Assembly (NCBI RefSeq): GCF_015140455.1
Contig: NZ_AP024094.1
Coordinates: 2,542,001-2,606,000 of the forward strand
DNA: 64,000 bases
Direction of reading: 5' to 3'
Origin: Jeongeupia sp. HS-3
Lineage (GTDB): Bacteria > Pseudomonadota > Gammaproteobacteria > Burkholderiales > Chitinibacteraceae
The stretch's first letter is position 1. Each line of letters begins with the position of its first letter. The notes below the pieces were generated by a model. It had not been told where the DNA came from, made no database searches, and saw only the letters and a program-made list of their open reading frames with translations. The position numbers were made by a program, and so were the translations under genes. This document shows positions 34,836 to 44,799 of this stretch, one piece after another.

Positions 34836-34867
34836 ATGCGCAGGCGCAGCCGCCGAATGGCGCAGGC

Positions 34868-36694
34868 TTATTTGGTGTTGTCGATCACCACCTGCCCGTT
34901 GTACTTCACCTGACCACGGAACATGTAGTCGACGCATTGCTTGTAATCACCCGGATTGGCGAGCGAGAACGGCATCTGATAGTCGACCAGCTGGCAAGCC
35001 CACGAGACGCCGCCCGGATTGTTGGCGTTGTAGCTCCAGGCCTTGTCCAGATAGGTTTTGGTAGCCGCGGCCGAGCCGGGCTGGAAGCCCTTCATCGCCG
35101 CGCAGCCAAGCTGCTCTGACGCCGGCACCGGTACACCCAGCTCGGCGGCAATCGACTTGTACGCGGCTATGCGGTTCTGCACCTGCGACTTCTCGGCGCC
35201 ACCGCCACCGCACTCGATACCGCCGTTGATGATGAACACCGTCGCGCCGAAGCCCGGGCTCATATTGTTGGCGACGTCGACCGCGTTCGGCTGCCAGGTG
35301 CCGTCGACCACCCAGGTCATCGGCGGCTTCGGTGATTGCGGGTAGACCGCGAACCAGATCGCCGAGGCAAAGTTCAGCCAGGTGTCGGCAACGCGGCCCG
35401 GGTTGTCGAGCAGCACGTTCACGTCACCGTACAGCGACTTGCTGAACGGGCCGTAGTTGTAGTTCCACGACAGCTGCTTGGAGCCGCGACCGAAGTAGTC
35501 GATCGTCTGGCCCGACGCGTTCTGGCCGCACGGGTAGAACACCGAGAAGATCGAGCTGCCCGCACCGCGGAAGCAGTCCTGGTACGCGCCGACGGCCGAA
35601 CCCTCGACATAGCCGTTTTCGCGCAGATACCACAGCGCCTGCTTGTACGTCGGGATCGCGGTGTTCTGCGGCATCGTCGCCAGCACCGGGTTGTTCTGCG
35701 CCGGGTAGCTGCGCGCGGTGGCCGGGGTCAGCGCCGGCCAGTTGGCACCGGTTTCCTGCGTGAAGTGGGCGAACGACGTTGCCAGCAACTTCTTGCAGAT
35801 CGCATCGCTGTCGCGGCCATCGCTGTAGGTCGCGCAATAGGCCGGGAATTTGGCCACGCCGCGCAGGAAGTTCACGTAGGTGTAGCCGACATTGCGAACC
35901 GGGAAGAAGGCATCGAACCTCGCTTCGCCCATCACGCGCTCGACGCGCAGCACGTTGGCCGGATTGGCGGCGCGGCCGGCCACCACGACCTCGACCTCGG
36001 CATCCGGCAGCACCGCCAGCGCAGCGCGGATGCGGGCGATGGCACCGGCGTCGGTACCGGCCTGCGACGCCAGCGCGTTTTCGGCGGCGGTGAACTGCGC
36101 ATCGGTCGGATAACCGGCCGGCGCGGCGACGAAGCTCACCTGCGGCTTGTACGACGCGGGGGCCGGGGCCGGGGTCGGGGTCGGGGTCGGAGTCGGAGTC
36201 GGAGTCGGAGTCGGAGTCGGGGTCGGAGTCGGAGTCGGGGTAGGCGTCGGGGTTACACCACCGTTTTGTATTACTTCCCACGGGCCCCACTGATCAGCGC
36301 CCGGGACATTGTTCTGTGTCCACCACTTGGCCTTGTAGGTCTTGCCAGCATAGCTGACACACTGGCCGGCGTTATACACCGCCGTGCCCGACCAAGCCGC
36401 GCAACCGCTCGGCGTCGGTGCTGGCGTCGGTGCTGGCGTCGGTGCTGGCGTGGCGGTCGGCGTCGGAGTTGGCGATCCGCTCGCTACCTTCTTCCACAGC
36501 GTCGACGTCGCCGCCGGGTTCCAGTTGGCGCCAACGTAGGCGGTATGTGTCACCAGAGCCTGGTAATCGCTGCCACTGTACGAAACGTAGGCACCGGCGG
36601 TATAGGTCTGGCCTTCTTGCCACGCCGGGTAGGCTGCATACGCCTGCGCGGTGGCAACGACCGCGAGTGCGGCCGCGATACGGTTGAAATGCAT
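34868..36694 (-). CDS. Secreted GH19 chitinase with two chitin-binding modules
   Basis: 608 residues. Signal peptide (cleaved near AYA/A, residue 20); CBM5/12 module ~21-70 (YPAWQEGQTYTAGAYVSY); Pro-Thr linker ~73-95; second CBM5/12 ~97-145 (AWSGTAVYNAGQCVSYAG); long Pro-Thr linker ~148-182; GH19 catalytic domain to the end. GH19 markers: catalytic Glu314 in HFTQETGAN and the signature FGRGSKQLSWNYNYGPFS. Exported endochitinase for chitin breakdown. The linkers are encoded by short tandem DNA repeats. Confidence 0.95.
   Translation of the reverse strand: MHFNRIAAALAVVATAQAYAAYPAWQEGQTYTAGAYVSYSGSDYQALVTHTAYVGANWNPAATSTLWKKVASGSPTPTPTATPAPTPAPTPAPTPSGCAAWSGTAVYNAGQCVSYAGKTYKAKWWTQNNVPGADQWGPWEVIQNGGVTPTPTPTPTPTPTPTPTPTPTPTPTPTPAPAPASYKPQVSFVAAPAGYPTDAQFTAAENALASQAGTDAGAIARIRAALAVLPDAEVEVVVAGRAANPANVLRVERVMGEARFDAFFPVRNVGYTYVNFLRGVAKFPAYCATYSDGRDSDAICKKLLATSFAHFTQETGANWPALTPATARSYPAQNNPVLATMPQNTAIPTYKQALWYLRENGYVEGSAVGAYQDCFRGAGSSIFSVFYPCGQNASGQTIDYFGRGSKQLSWNYNYGPFSKSLYGDVNVLLDNPGRVADTWLNFASAIWFAVYPQSPKPPMTWVVDGTWQPNAVDVANNMSPGFGATVFIINGGIECGGGGAEKSQVQNRIAAYKSIAAELGVPVPASEQLGCAAMKGFQPGSAAATKTYLDKAWSYNANNPGGVSWACQLVDYQMPFSLANPGDYKQCVDYMFRGQVKYNGQVVIDNTK
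36165..36251. repeat. Tandem hexanucleotide repeat encoding the Pro-Thr linker
   Basis: Repeats of GGAGTC/GGGGTC on the plus strand inside the chitinase gene give (Pro-Thr)n on the coding strand. A shorter tract of GGTGCTGGCGTC units at 36412-36460 encodes the other linker. In-frame slippage would alter linker length. Confidence 0.85.
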
Positions 36695-36790
36695 GTCTCC
36701 ATCCTCTTGTCTTTGCGCCGCTCGTTGGCGGCACTGCGGGCGAGGATAGCCGCCTCCACGGTGCCGAAACGCTCGTCGCTGACAACCGGC

Positions 36791-37498
36791 CTAGTCTGGC
36801 CAGTCCGCTTGTAAGGTCTGCAGAGATGCTTGTGCAGCGCGGCATTCAGCGCTGACGAACAGTGCGCCGGCGCACGGCGGGCAGTGGAAGGCATGCGCGC
36901 CGTCGTCCCAGTCGAACGCCAGCCGCGTGGCATGCAGATAGCCACGGTCGGCCTCACTGCCGCCATAGCGGGCGTCGCCCAGAATTGGCGCCGCAATGCT
37001 TTTCATCGCCACCCGCAGCTGGTGGGTGCGGCCGGTGTAGGGCTTGAGCGCGAACAGCCGCAACCCCGGCGTGACGCTCAGGCTGACGAAGCGCGTTTTG
37101 GCGAACAGCGCGGCCTCGCGCGTCAGCCGCCAGTTGCCGCCCCGCCCGGCCGCCATGCCGCCGGCGATCAGCCCCTGCTTTTTGAGCGGCTTGCGATCGG
37201 ACAAGGCCAGATAGAGCTTGTCCATTTCGCGCGCGGCAAAGCGTTCGCCAAAGGCGCTGGCCGCCTCGCCTGAGGTCGCCAGCACCAGGAGGCCCGAGGT
37301 GATCACATCCAGCCGGTGCACCGGCCACAGCGCCGCGCCGTACAGATCGCGCACGCGCTCGACCAGCCCCGGCGTTTCGCCGTCGCGGTGGAACGACAGC
37401 CCCGGCGGTTTGTAGGCGACGACAAAGTCGCCGGCCGCATGCAGCACGGCCGGCTGCCACGGATCGGACGGGACAAGTTCAAGGCAGGAGGCAAGCAT
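36791..37498 (-). CDS. RluA-family pseudouridine synthase
   Basis: 235 residues. Catalytic motif [16 protein letters not shown] with Asp in HRLD; further markers [41 protein letters not shown]. Lacks an S4 domain. It isomerises uridine in rRNA or tRNA; exact target unknown. Divergent from rlmH. Confidence 0.88.
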   Translation of the reverse strand: MLASCLELVPSDPWQPAVLHAAGDFVVAYKPPGLSFHRDGETPGLVERVRDLYGAALWPVHRLDVITSGLLVLATSGEAASAFGERFAAREMDKLYLALSDRKPLKKQGLIAGGMAAGRGGNWRLTREAALFAKTRFVSLSVTPGLRLFALKPYTGRTHQLRVAMKSIAAPILGDARYGGSEADRGYLHATRLAFDWDDGAHAFHCPPCAGALFVSAECRAAQASLQTLQADWPD

Positions 37499-37549
37499 GG
37501 CGGATCACGGCGGCGTAAAATCGGCCCATTTTACCGGCGGAACACAGCC

Positions 37550-38020
37550 ATGAAACTCATCATCATCGCCGTCGGCCACAAAATGCCCGGCTGGATCGAA
37601 GACGGATTCGGCGAATACCAGAAACGGCTGCCACGCGAATTCGCGCTGAGCCTGATCGAACTCAAGCCCGACAAGCGCGCCGGCAGCAAGACGCCGCAGC
37701 AGGTGATGGCCGAGGAAGCCGAACGCATCCTCGCAGCGATCCCGCAGGGCGCGCGCGTGCTGGCGATGGACGAACGCGGCGCCAACTGGACCACGATGAC
37801 CTTGGCCGAAAAAATGAAAGCTTGGCACGTCGACGGCCGCGATACCGTGTTCATCATCGGTGGCACCGACGGCCTCAACCCAAGTGTCAAGCAGCGTGCC
37901 GACCAGCTCTTGCAGCTATCGGCGATGACCCTGCCGCACGGCATGGTGCGGGTGCTGCTGGCCGAACAGTTGTACCGGGCGTATTCGATCCTGCACAACC
38001 ATCCCTACCACCGCGAATGA
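37550..38020 (+). CDS. rlmH: 23S rRNA (pseudouridine1915-N3)-methyltransferase
   Basis: 156 residues, full SPOUT methyltransferase: [25 protein letters not shown]-like [23 protein letters not shown] and [21 protein letters not shown]. Length and both ends match RlmH. It methylates Psi1915 in helix 69 of 23S rRNA. Confidence 0.97.
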   Translation: MKLIIIAVGHKMPGWIEDGFGEYQKRLPREFALSLIELKPDKRAGSKTPQQVMAEEAERILAAIPQGARVLAMDERGANWTTMTLAEKMKAWHVDGRDTVFIIGGTDGLNPSVKQRADQLLQLSAMTLPHGMVRVLLAEQLYRAYSILHNHPYHRE

Positions 38021-38278
38021 ACAACGGCTGCGAGCGCCGATGACGGCGTCGGTGCGGTGCTCGGAATCCTCATGTACCTCCAGTACATTCCGGTTCCTGC
38101 GCGCCACCCTCCTTGCCCTCGACGCTCTCGCTCGTTGCGATACATTTGCGATGAAAAACCAGATTCTTTTGCCGCCACAGGGGAGAAAACCGCGACCAAT
38201 ACCCTTCAGAAGCGCCGAACACGCCCGCCGGGCGGAACCGGCGAGTGCCGATCAATGGACTTGCATGTGGGCCTTAGC
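38021..38278. repeat. Repeat-bearing spacer, family B copy 2
   Basis: Contains GGAATCCTCATGTAC-ctcca-GTACATTCCGGTTCC (38063-38097), the reverse of the family B core at 34782-34816, and near 38201 a phrase shared with the ssuB-ssuC spacer. Open frames running through it into the next gene are not credible. Confidence 0.6.
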
Positions 38279-38680
38279 ATGACGATACGCGGCATCAGCC
38301 ATTTGACCTTCATCGTCCGCGACCTTGATCGCAGCGCGCGCCTGCTGTCCGAAGGGCTCGGCGCCGACGAGGTTTACGACAGCGGCGACAAACGCTTTTC
38401 GCTTTCGGGCGAAAAGTTCTTCGTGCTCAGTGGCGTGTGGCTTGCGCTGATGGAGGGCGAGCCGGTCGAACGTTCATACCGGCACGTCGCATTCGCGATC
38501 GACGACGCCGATCTGCCGCGCTACACAGCGCAGCTGCAAACGCTCGGCGTCGAAATCAAGCCGCCGCGCCCAAGAGTCGACGGCGAAGGGCAATCGCTGT
38601 ATTTCTACGACTACGACAACAATCTGTTCGAACTGCATACCGGTACGCTAGCGCAACGGCTCGCGCGGTACACACGATAA
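38279..38680 (+). CDS. FosX-like fosfomycin epoxide hydrolase
   Basis: 133 residues, VOC fold. Very similar in layout to FosX: GISHLTFIVRDL, SGDKRFSLSGEKFFVL, LALMEGEPVERSYRHVAF, VEIKPPRPRVDGEGQSLYFYDYDN and FELHTGTLAQRL. Metal ligands His8, His69 and Glu118; Glu45 corresponds to the FosX catalytic base. Expected to open the fosfomycin epoxide with water and Mn2+. No good Shine-Dalgarno is seen. FosX can also be a native phosphonate-related enzyme; resistance is inferred. Confidence 0.85.
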   Translation: MTIRGISHLTFIVRDLDRSARLLSEGLGADEVYDSGDKRFSLSGEKFFVLSGVWLALMEGEPVERSYRHVAFAIDDADLPRYTAQLQTLGVEIKPPRPRVDGEGQSLYFYDYDNNLFELHTGTLAQRLARYTR

Positions 38681-38701
38681 CCCTCACCTGGATCACCGAC
38701 C

Positions 38702-39073
38702 ATGCTGCACCACCTGTCTTTTGCCGTGACCGACCTGGCGCGTTCCGCCGCGTTTTATGATGCGGCGCTTGCTCCGTTGGGTTATGTCCGCGTCTTTGCC
38801 GATGACACCTGCGTTGGTTATGGCTATCCCGGTGGTGGCGACAAGTTTGCAATCAAGCTGCGCGCCAACGCCGCAATTCCAGACTCAGGGTTTCACCTTG
38901 CATTTGCAGCGCCTGACCGCGAATCGGTCGCCCGTTTTCACGAGGAAGCACTCGGACATGGCGGCCAGGACAATGGCCCCGCTGGCCTGCGCCCGCACTA
39001 CGGCAACGATTACTACGCAGCGTTTGTGCTTGATCCCGATGGTTACCACGTTGAAGCGGTGATCAACAATTAG
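38702..39073 (+). CDS. VOC-family (glyoxalase-like) protein
   Basis: 123 residues, single VOC domain: LHHLSFAVTDLARSAAFYDAALAPLGY and a C-terminus NDYYAAFVLDPDGYHVEAVINN with the usual metal Glu. Substrate unknown; many close relatives are annotated only as glyoxalase-like. 21 bases after the FosX-like gene, so possibly co-transcribed. Confidence 0.85.
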   Translation: MLHHLSFAVTDLARSAAFYDAALAPLGYVRVFADDTCVGYGYPGGGDKFAIKLRANAAIPDSGFHLAFAAPDRESVARFHEEALGHGGQDNGPAGLRPHYGNDYYAAFVLDPDGYHVEAVINN

Positions 39074-39141
39074 CTATTCAAGCGGAATCGATCCGCTTGT
39101 GCATTCCTTATTCCGCCTAACCGGCATAACGACAGGCCAAT

Positions 39142-39738
39142 ATGATCGACCTCTACCTCGCCTCCGGCAGCCCGCGCCGCCGTGAACTCCTTGGCCAGAC
39201 CGGCGTCACCTTCGAACGCATCAGCGCCGAGATAGACGAAACCCCGCTCGCCGGTGAAACGCCACGCGATTACGTGCTGCGGCTCGCCGCCGCCAAGGCC
39301 GAGGCCGGCTGGGCGGCGATGCTGGCGCAGGGTCTGCCCGCCAAGCCGCTGCTCGCCGCCGATACCACCGTTGCGCTGGGCGATGTGATCCTCGGCAAAC
39401 CGGTCGATGCGTTTGATGCGACGCGGATGCTCAAACTGCTCTCGGGCACCACGCACGACGTGCTCACCGGCGTCGGCCTGCGTACCGCCGATGGCGTCGA
39501 CGTCGTGCTCTCGCAGAGCCGCGTCACCTTCATGAGCCTGAGCGACGCCCAGATCGCCGCTTATGTAGCGAGCGGCGAACCGATGGACAAGGCCGGCGCC
39601 TACGGCATCCAGGGACTGGGCGGGCTGTTTGTCGCCAATCTGGCCGGCAGCTTTACCGGCGTCGTCGGCCTGCCGCTACACGACACCGCGCTGCTGCTCG
39701 GCCGCCACGGTCTGGGCCACCTCGCCGAACAGGCATAG
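39142..39738 (+). CDS. maf: Maf-family nucleoside triphosphate pyrophosphatase
   Basis: 198 residues: LYLASGSPRRRELL at the N-terminus, DTTVALGDVILGKP, SGTTHDVLTGV and GAYGIQGLGGLFV, all typical of Maf (YhdE/dTTPase subgroup). It hydrolyses non-canonical or excess NTPs. Convergent with pncB. Confidence 0.94.
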   Translation: MIDLYLASGSPRRRELLGQTGVTFERISAEIDETPLAGETPRDYVLRLAAAKAEAGWAAMLAQGLPAKPLLAADTTVALGDVILGKPVDAFDATRMLKLLSGTTHDVLTGVGLRTADGVDVVLSQSRVTFMSLSDAQIAAYVASGEPMDKAGAYGIQGLGGLFVANLAGSFTGVVGLPLHDTALLLGRHGLGHLAEQA

Positions 39739-39758
39739 GGCGACCTCACGGCAGCCCG

Positions 39759-40955
39759 TCACGGCAGCGCGAAGACATCGCCCAGATAATTGAGGAAATT
39801 CACGTCCTCGCACATGCCCTTGCCGGGGCTGTCGCTGACCTTGGCGACCGGTTGGCCGTTGCAATACAAAAGCTTGATGACGATCTGCAGCGGCATCGCG
39901 CCGCAATCGTTGGATAGATCGGTGCCGATGCCGAAGCTCGTCGGCGCGCGCCCGGCGAAGTGCCGGTACAGCGCGAACGCGCGCGGCAGGTCGAGCCCGT
40001 CGCTGAACACCAGCTGCTTGGCCGACGGATCGATCTTCATCTTGCGATAGTGGGCAAGCGCCTTCTCGCCCCAGGCGTAGGGGTCGCCCGAGTCGTGGCG
40101 CAGGCCGTCGAAGAGCTTGCAGAAATACAGGTCGAAATCGCGCAGGAAGGCGTCGGTGCCGACGACATCGGTCAGCGCGATGCCGAGGTCGCCGCGGTAT
40201 TCATGCACCCAGTGCTCGAGCGCGTTGCGCTGGAAATCGCGCAGCCGCGAGCCGAAGGCCTGAAACGCCTGCAGGTACTCGTGCGCCATGGTGCCGATCG
40301 GCACCAGCCCGTGCCGCATCGCCAGCAGCACATTGCTGGTGCCGCGGAAGTACGGCTGCGCCTCGCGCGCCAGCGTGGCGACGACCTCTTCGTGCCAAGC
40401 CCGTGAAAAACGCCGGCGGGTGCCGAAGTCGTAAAAAATGAACGGGAAGCACTGTGCCGGCTCGGCGGCGAATTCGCGCAGCAAGGCCAGCTTGGCGGTC
40501 AGCCGTTCGCGCCCGGTCGCCAGCGCTGCCGCCGGGTCGACATGGCGGAAATACACCTCGTTGACGATCGCCAGCGTGTAGATCTCGAACAGCATGCAAT
40601 GGAGCATCGGCCCCTTGATGGTGATCGCGATGTCGTCCGGATCGCTCGCCGGCACCGACACGGTGATGAAATGCCGCTGCAGTTGAAACAGCCGCAGGAA
40701 GTCGATGAAGTCGGATTTGATGAAGCGCAGTCCGCCCAGATAGGCGAGCTCGTCCTCGGCAAAGCGCAGTGCGCACAGCTGATCGAGCTGGGCATCGATC
40801 TCGGCGATAAAACCGGCCAGCGGCACATCGGGAACATTGCGGCACTTGAAGCCGTATTCGGCCTGCGTCTCCGGCTGATGATGCAGGATCTCCTGCATCA
40901 TCGTGAACTTGTACAGATCGGTGTCGAGCAGCGACACGATTACCGGAACGGCCAT
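39759..40955 (-). CDS. pncB: Nicotinate phosphoribosyltransferase
   Basis: 398 residues. Markers: [74 protein letters not shown] and SDGLDL. It salvages nicotinate to NaMN for NAD synthesis. Length matches E. coli PncB (400). The upstream 288 bases to the chemoreceptor gene hold only promoter-like sequence. Confidence 0.96.
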   Translation of the reverse strand: MAVPVIVSLLDTDLYKFTMMQEILHHQPETQAEYGFKCRNVPDVPLAGFIAEIDAQLDQLCALRFAEDELAYLGGLRFIKSDFIDFLRLFQLQRHFITVSVPASDPDDIAITIKGPMLHCMLFEIYTLAIVNEVYFRHVDPAAALATGRERLTAKLALLREFAAEPAQCFPFIFYDFGTRRRFSRAWHEEVVATLAREAQPYFRGTSNVLLAMRHGLVPIGTMAHEYLQAFQAFGSRLRDFQRNALEHWVHEYRGDLGIALTDVVGTDAFLRDFDLYFCKLFDGLRHDSGDPYAWGEKALAHYRKMKIDPSAKQLVFSDGLDLPRAFALYRHFAGRAPTSFGIGTDLSNDCGAMPLQIVIKLLYCNGQPVAKVSDSPGKGMCEDVNFLNYLGDVFALP

Positions 40956-41243
40956 CAGGCGTCCTTATCAGGGGCGGGTGAGCGTCCGATTTTAGGCCGT
41001 ATCCGGCCCCGGTCACCACGGCAAGCTTTAGCAGCAGCGTGCAAGCCGTCCGTTTCTTGCCACTCTCTTACTGAAAACGCACCATTCTGGGCTATTTATG
41101 CCGTTTGCGTGGACGCAAGGTCACATTCTCGCAACATTGCTTACATCATTGAGCGCCGCGGCAAAACCCGGGGTTAGAATGAACCGCATAAGTAAAAATT
41201 GATATTCGTCGCACGAACAGGCGGATAGTCCGGAGGAAACACC

Positions 41244-43571
41244 ATGTCGATGTGCCAACGTATTGCCGGCGCAGCCTGCGCCATCGGGGTCGCCGGTTTC
41301 GGCATCCTGCTCGGCTATCAAAGCATTGCGGGCGGCAGCCAGCCCGATGGTGTTGCCTGGACGATTGCCCTTGTCGCGCTCGCCGCCCTCGGCGGCGTCA
41401 CCTTCTGGCTGGCGCGGCGCATGCTCAACCCGATCGCCGGCCTGCGCGATGCGCTCGACGCACTGAATCGCGATGGCGATCTGGCGGTGCGCGCGCCTGA
41501 AAGCGCCGGCGACGCCGGCGAGATCGCCGTGGCGTTCAACCGCTTCGTCGCCCGCCAGCAAACGGCTCTGCGCGAGGCGCAACGTGAAATGGAAGCGCTG
41601 GCGATCAGCCTGCACGAGCTGACCGCGCTGACCGGGCAGATGGCCAAGGACACGCGTACCCAGTCCGACTTTGCTGCAGCATCTGCCGCGACGGTCGAGC
41701 AGATCACCGTCAGCATCAACCACATCGCCGAACACGCCAACGACGTCGATACCACCGTCGCCGACACCAGCCGGCAATCGGCCGACAGCGCCGTTGCGGT
41801 CGAGCGCGTCACCGAGGAAGTCGGCCACGTCGCCACGGCGATGGCCTCGCTCGGCACGACGATGAACGGGCTGTCGAAAAGCTCGCAGGAGATCGGCAGC
41901 ATCATCGGCGTGATCCGCGACATCGCCGACCAGACCAATCTGCTGGCGCTGAACGCCGCGATCGAAGCGGCGCGCGCCGGCGAAGCCGGGCGCGGTTTTG
42001 CCGTAGTCGCCGACGAAGTGCGCAAGCTGGCCGAGCGCACCGGCCAGGCGACCATCGAGATCGCCCAGCGCATCGAATCGGTCGGCAAAGAAACCCAGAG
42101 CGCGGTCAGCAATATGGCCTACACCTCGCAGCGCGTCGGCCAGAGCGTCGAGCGTGCCGGTGAAGCGCGCACGCACATGCTGCAGATCGCCGAACGGATG
42201 AATCATGTCGTCGACGTCGTGCGCGAGATCGCCGACGCGACACGCGAGCAGTCGTCGGCGACGACGACGATGGCGCAGTCGGCCGAGCAGATCAACAGCA
42301 TGGCGCAGGCGACCGACTCGGCACTGCACAACGCCAGCCAGTCGCTGAGTTCTCTCGACGAACGCGCCGCCAAGGTGCTCGAGATCGTCGGCCGCTTCAA
42401 GCTCGCCGACATCGAGGTCCAGCACGGCTGGATGGCATCGAGCGAAGCGCGCGCGGTGTCCGAGATCAAGACACTGCTGAACGCCCAGGGCCACCACTGG
42501 AAGGACGCCAGCGGCGGCGCCAACCCGACCGAAACGCTCAAGCGCCGCATCCAGCAGGGCGATGCACCGACCGCCGCGGCGATCGGTGGCGTGAAGATCA
42601 TGAACTGGGCGCGCGACGGCGTCTGCGCCGACCTGAGCGAGCTTGCCCGCAGCGAGCGCTGGTCCAGTTCGCTGCCAGCGGTGTTCGACGCGATGATCCA
42701 GCACGACGGCCGCTACGTGGCGGTGCCGCTCGGCGTCGCCCGCACCAATATGCTGTGGGTCAACGCCAGCATCGTCAAACGCCTAGGCCTGACCGCGCCG
42801 CGCACGTGGAACGACTTCTTCGCGATGGCCGACAAGCTCAAGGCGGCCGGCATCCCGGCGCTGGCGCACTCGGAACAGGGCTGGCAGGTCGGCACGGTGT
42901 TCGAAGCGGTGGCACTCGGCACCGGCGGCACGCCGTTCTACCTGTCGGCATTCAGCAAGCTCGATCCGAGCGCGCTGACCGGCTCGCAGATGATCACCGC
43001 GCTGGAAACGCTGAAGCGCCTCAAACCCTACATCACCCCGGATTCGGTCGGGCGCGACTGGAACCTCGCCACCGCCGACGTCATGAACGGCCGCGCCGCG
43101 ATGCAGCTGATGGGCGACTGGGCCAAGAGCGAATTCACTCAGGGCGGCAAGACCCAGGGCAGCGACTACCTGTGCTGGCCAGCACCGACCAACAACGGCG
43201 ACTGGTGTTTCGCCGCCGACACGCTGACGATGTTCAAGCAGACCGACCCGGCCCGCGCGGCCGCGCAGCGCGACTTCGTCTCGCTGTTGATGAGCCGCGA
43301 AGGCCAGGAAGCGTTCAACTTCCACAAGGGCAACATCCCGGCGCGCACCGACGTCGACCTCGGCCGCTTCGACGACTACTCACGCCAGTCGGCACGCGAC
43401 TTCGCCAGCGCCGCGCAATCGGGCGTGCTGGTGCCGTCGTGGGCGCACAATATGGCGATGCAGGACGATGTGCGCTTGGCCTTCTTCGACGTGATCGAGG
43501 CGTACTGGAAGGACGACCGGATGAGTGCCGCCGACGCAGCCCGCCGGCTGGCCGACGCGGCACGGCGCTGA
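41244..43571 (+). CDS. Chemoreceptor fused to a sugar-binding protein
   Basis: 775 residues in one frame. Two closely spaced membrane helices (~8-30 and ~38-58) with almost no periplasmic loop, a HAMP domain (~58-110), a methyl-accepting signalling domain (~110-380) with the hairpin tip [21 protein letters not shown], then from ~393 a complete ABC-type sugar-binding protein (family 1, GtsA/MalE-like: [23 protein letters not shown], then [16 protein letters not shown] and [20 protein letters not shown]). No signal sequence lies between the parts, so the binding domain must be cytoplasmic. Good Shine-Dalgarno (GGAGGAAA). Role inferred: taxis receptor for an intracellular sugar or a bound regulator. 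Confidence 0.92.
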   Translation: MSMCQRIAGAACAIGVAGFGILLGYQSIAGGSQPDGVAWTIALVALAALGGVTFWLARRMLNPIAGLRDALDALNRDGDLAVRAPESAGDAGEIAVAFNRFVARQQTALREAQREMEALAISLHELTALTGQMAKDTRTQSDFAAASAATVEQITVSINHIAEHANDVDTTVADTSRQSADSAVAVERVTEEVGHVATAMASLGTTMNGLSKSSQEIGSIIGVIRDIADQTNLLALNAAIEAARAGEAGRGFAVVADEVRKLAERTGQATIEIAQRIESVGKETQSAVSNMAYTSQRVGQSVERAGEARTHMLQIAERMNHVVDVVREIADATREQSSATTTMAQSAEQINSMAQATDSALHNASQSLSSLDERAAKVLEIVGRFKLADIEVQHGWMASSEARAVSEIKTLLNAQGHHWKDASGGANPTETLKRRIQQGDAPTAAAIGGVKIMNWARDGVCADLSELARSERWSSSLPAVFDAMIQHDGRYVAVPLGVARTNMLWVNASIVKRLGLTAPRTWNDFFAMADKLKAAGIPALAHSEQGWQVGTVFEAVALGTGGTPFYLSAFSKLDPSALTGSQMITALETLKRLKPYITPDSVGRDWNLATADVMNGRAAMQLMGDWAKSEFTQGGKTQGSDYLCWPAPTNNGDWCFAADTLTMFKQTDPARAAAQRDFVSLLMSREGQEAFNFHKGNIPARTDVDLGRFDDYSRQSARDFASAAQSGVLVPSWAHNMAMQDDVRLAFFDVIEAYWKDDRMSAADAARRLADAARR

Positions 43572-43601
43572 ACAACAGCAATAAATCCGCAGTGCTTTGA
43601 G

Positions 43602-43625
43602 ACCCGTCTCCGGACGGGTTTTTTC
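43602..43625 (+). terminator. Terminator after the chemoreceptor gene
   Basis: ACCCGTC-TCCG-GACGGGT followed by a run of T to 43625. Confidence 0.9.
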
Positions 43626-43723
43626 TTGCCGATCGATTTTGAAACCGGGTGCGCAAGAACCGGGAAGCGCGCCACGCCCGGCTGGCCGATGCTATAAGCG
43701 TCGTATCCGCACCGGAGTCCGCC

Positions 43724-44560
43724 ATGTCATCGACCGCCAGCATCGAAACACGCATCGCCGCAGCTTGCAGGCAGATCGATGCCGCCGAGACGCCGCCGCC
43801 TCTGGCCGAGCTGGCCGCCGCCGCCGGCTTGAGCCCGTGGCATTTCCACCGTCAGTTCAAGGCGGTCACCGGCGTCACGCCCAAGGCCTACGCCGCTGCG
43901 CAGCGTACCCGCCGGGTGCAGGAGGCGCTCGCCGCCGGCAGCAGCGTCACCGAGGCGGTGTTCAACGCCGGCTTCAACGCCACCAGCCGCTTTTACGCTG
44001 GCAGCGATGCCACGCTGGGGATGGCGCCGCAACGCTTCCGCAGCGGCGGTGCCGGTGAAGCCATCCGCTTCGGCATCGGCCAATGCTCGCTCGGCGCGCT
44101 GCTGGTCGCCGCCACCGCCACCGGCATCTGCCGGATCGAGCTTGGCGACGATGCCGGCACACTGCTGCAAAGGCTGCAAGACCTCTTCCCCAAGGCCAGC
44201 CTGATCGGCGGCGACGCCGAATTCGAAGACTGGATGGCGCGCGTCGTCGGGCTGATCGACGCGCCCGGGATCGGCGCCAGCCTGCCGCTGGACATTCGCG
44301 GCAGCGCCTTCCAGCAGCGCGTATGGCAGGCGCTGCGGGCGATTCCGCCGGGCAGCACCGCAAGCTATGCCGACATCGCCGAGCGCATCGGCCAGCCAAA
44401 GGCGGTACGCGCGGTCGCCAATGCCTGCGGCGCCAATCCGCTCGCCGTCGCCATCCCCTGCCACCGGGTTGTGCGCACCGACGGCGGCCTCGGCGGCTAC
44501 CGCTGGGGCATCGCCCGCAAGGAGGCGCTGCTGGAGCGCGAAGCGGAGCAGGCCCACTGA
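43724..44560 (+). CDS. Ada-like AraC/O6-methylguanine-DNA methyltransferase
   Basis: 278 residues. AraC-type HTH (~1-105: LAELAAAAGLSPWHFHRQFKAVTGVTPKAY), then the methyltransferase domain with acceptor Cys246 in IPCHRV and the preceding AVANACGANP helix. The N-terminal Ada zinc domain, which senses methylphosphotriesters, is missing. Repairs O6-methylguanine; the missing sensor means regulation differs from E. coli Ada. Start at 43724 has GGAG upstream. Confidence 0.92.
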   Translation: MSSTASIETRIAAACRQIDAAETPPPLAELAAAAGLSPWHFHRQFKAVTGVTPKAYAAAQRTRRVQEALAAGSSVTEAVFNAGFNATSRFYAGSDATLGMAPQRFRSGGAGEAIRFGIGQCSLGALLVAATATGICRIELGDDAGTLLQRLQDLFPKASLIGGDAEFEDWMARVVGLIDAPGIGASLPLDIRGSAFQQRVWQALRAIPPGSTASYADIAERIGQPKAVRAVANACGANPLAVAIPCHRVVRTDGGLGGYRWGIARKEALLEREAEQAH

Positions 44561-44764
44561 ACGCAAGCAGTCTCAGGCGGGCATCACCAGCATCGGCCTG
44601 ATTCCGGAAGACGTCGGCCTGACGGTATCCAGGACATCGGCCTGCCCGGGCTGGATGCGACAGCGGCCACAACCGCGATCATCGGGTTTGCCCGTGCTCG
44701 AATGCCACGCAAGGCAGGTATCGATGTGACGTCGCCCCTCGCCTGAATCGGCGCCGGAAACGCA
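44561..44764. other. Spacer without recognised gene
   Basis: About 200 bases between the Ada-like gene and the left island border. No RBS-backed reading frame; a terminator closes it. Confidence 0.5.
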
Positions 44765-44794
44765 AAAACCCCTGATCTTACGATCAGGGGTTTT
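44765..44794 (-). terminator. Original chromosomal terminator of the initiator tRNA
   Basis: Perfect 13-bp stem AAAACCCCTGATC / GATCAGGGGTTTT with TTAC loop, on the minus strand directly after the displaced tRNA 3' half. Probably the tRNA terminator before island insertion. Confidence 0.85.
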
Positions 44795-44799
44795 AAACT

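Noticed and set aside
36165-36251. CRISPR-like short repeat array
   Set aside because: The units are 6 bases, contiguous and in frame with the chitinase linker; there are no spacers.
38057-38278. Upstream extension of the FosX-like gene
   Set aside because: It translates a dispersed palindromic repeat; the FosX family begins at MTIRGISH.
41121-42704. 527-codon frame antisense to the chemoreceptor
   Set aside because: No domains; the sense strand is clearly coding.
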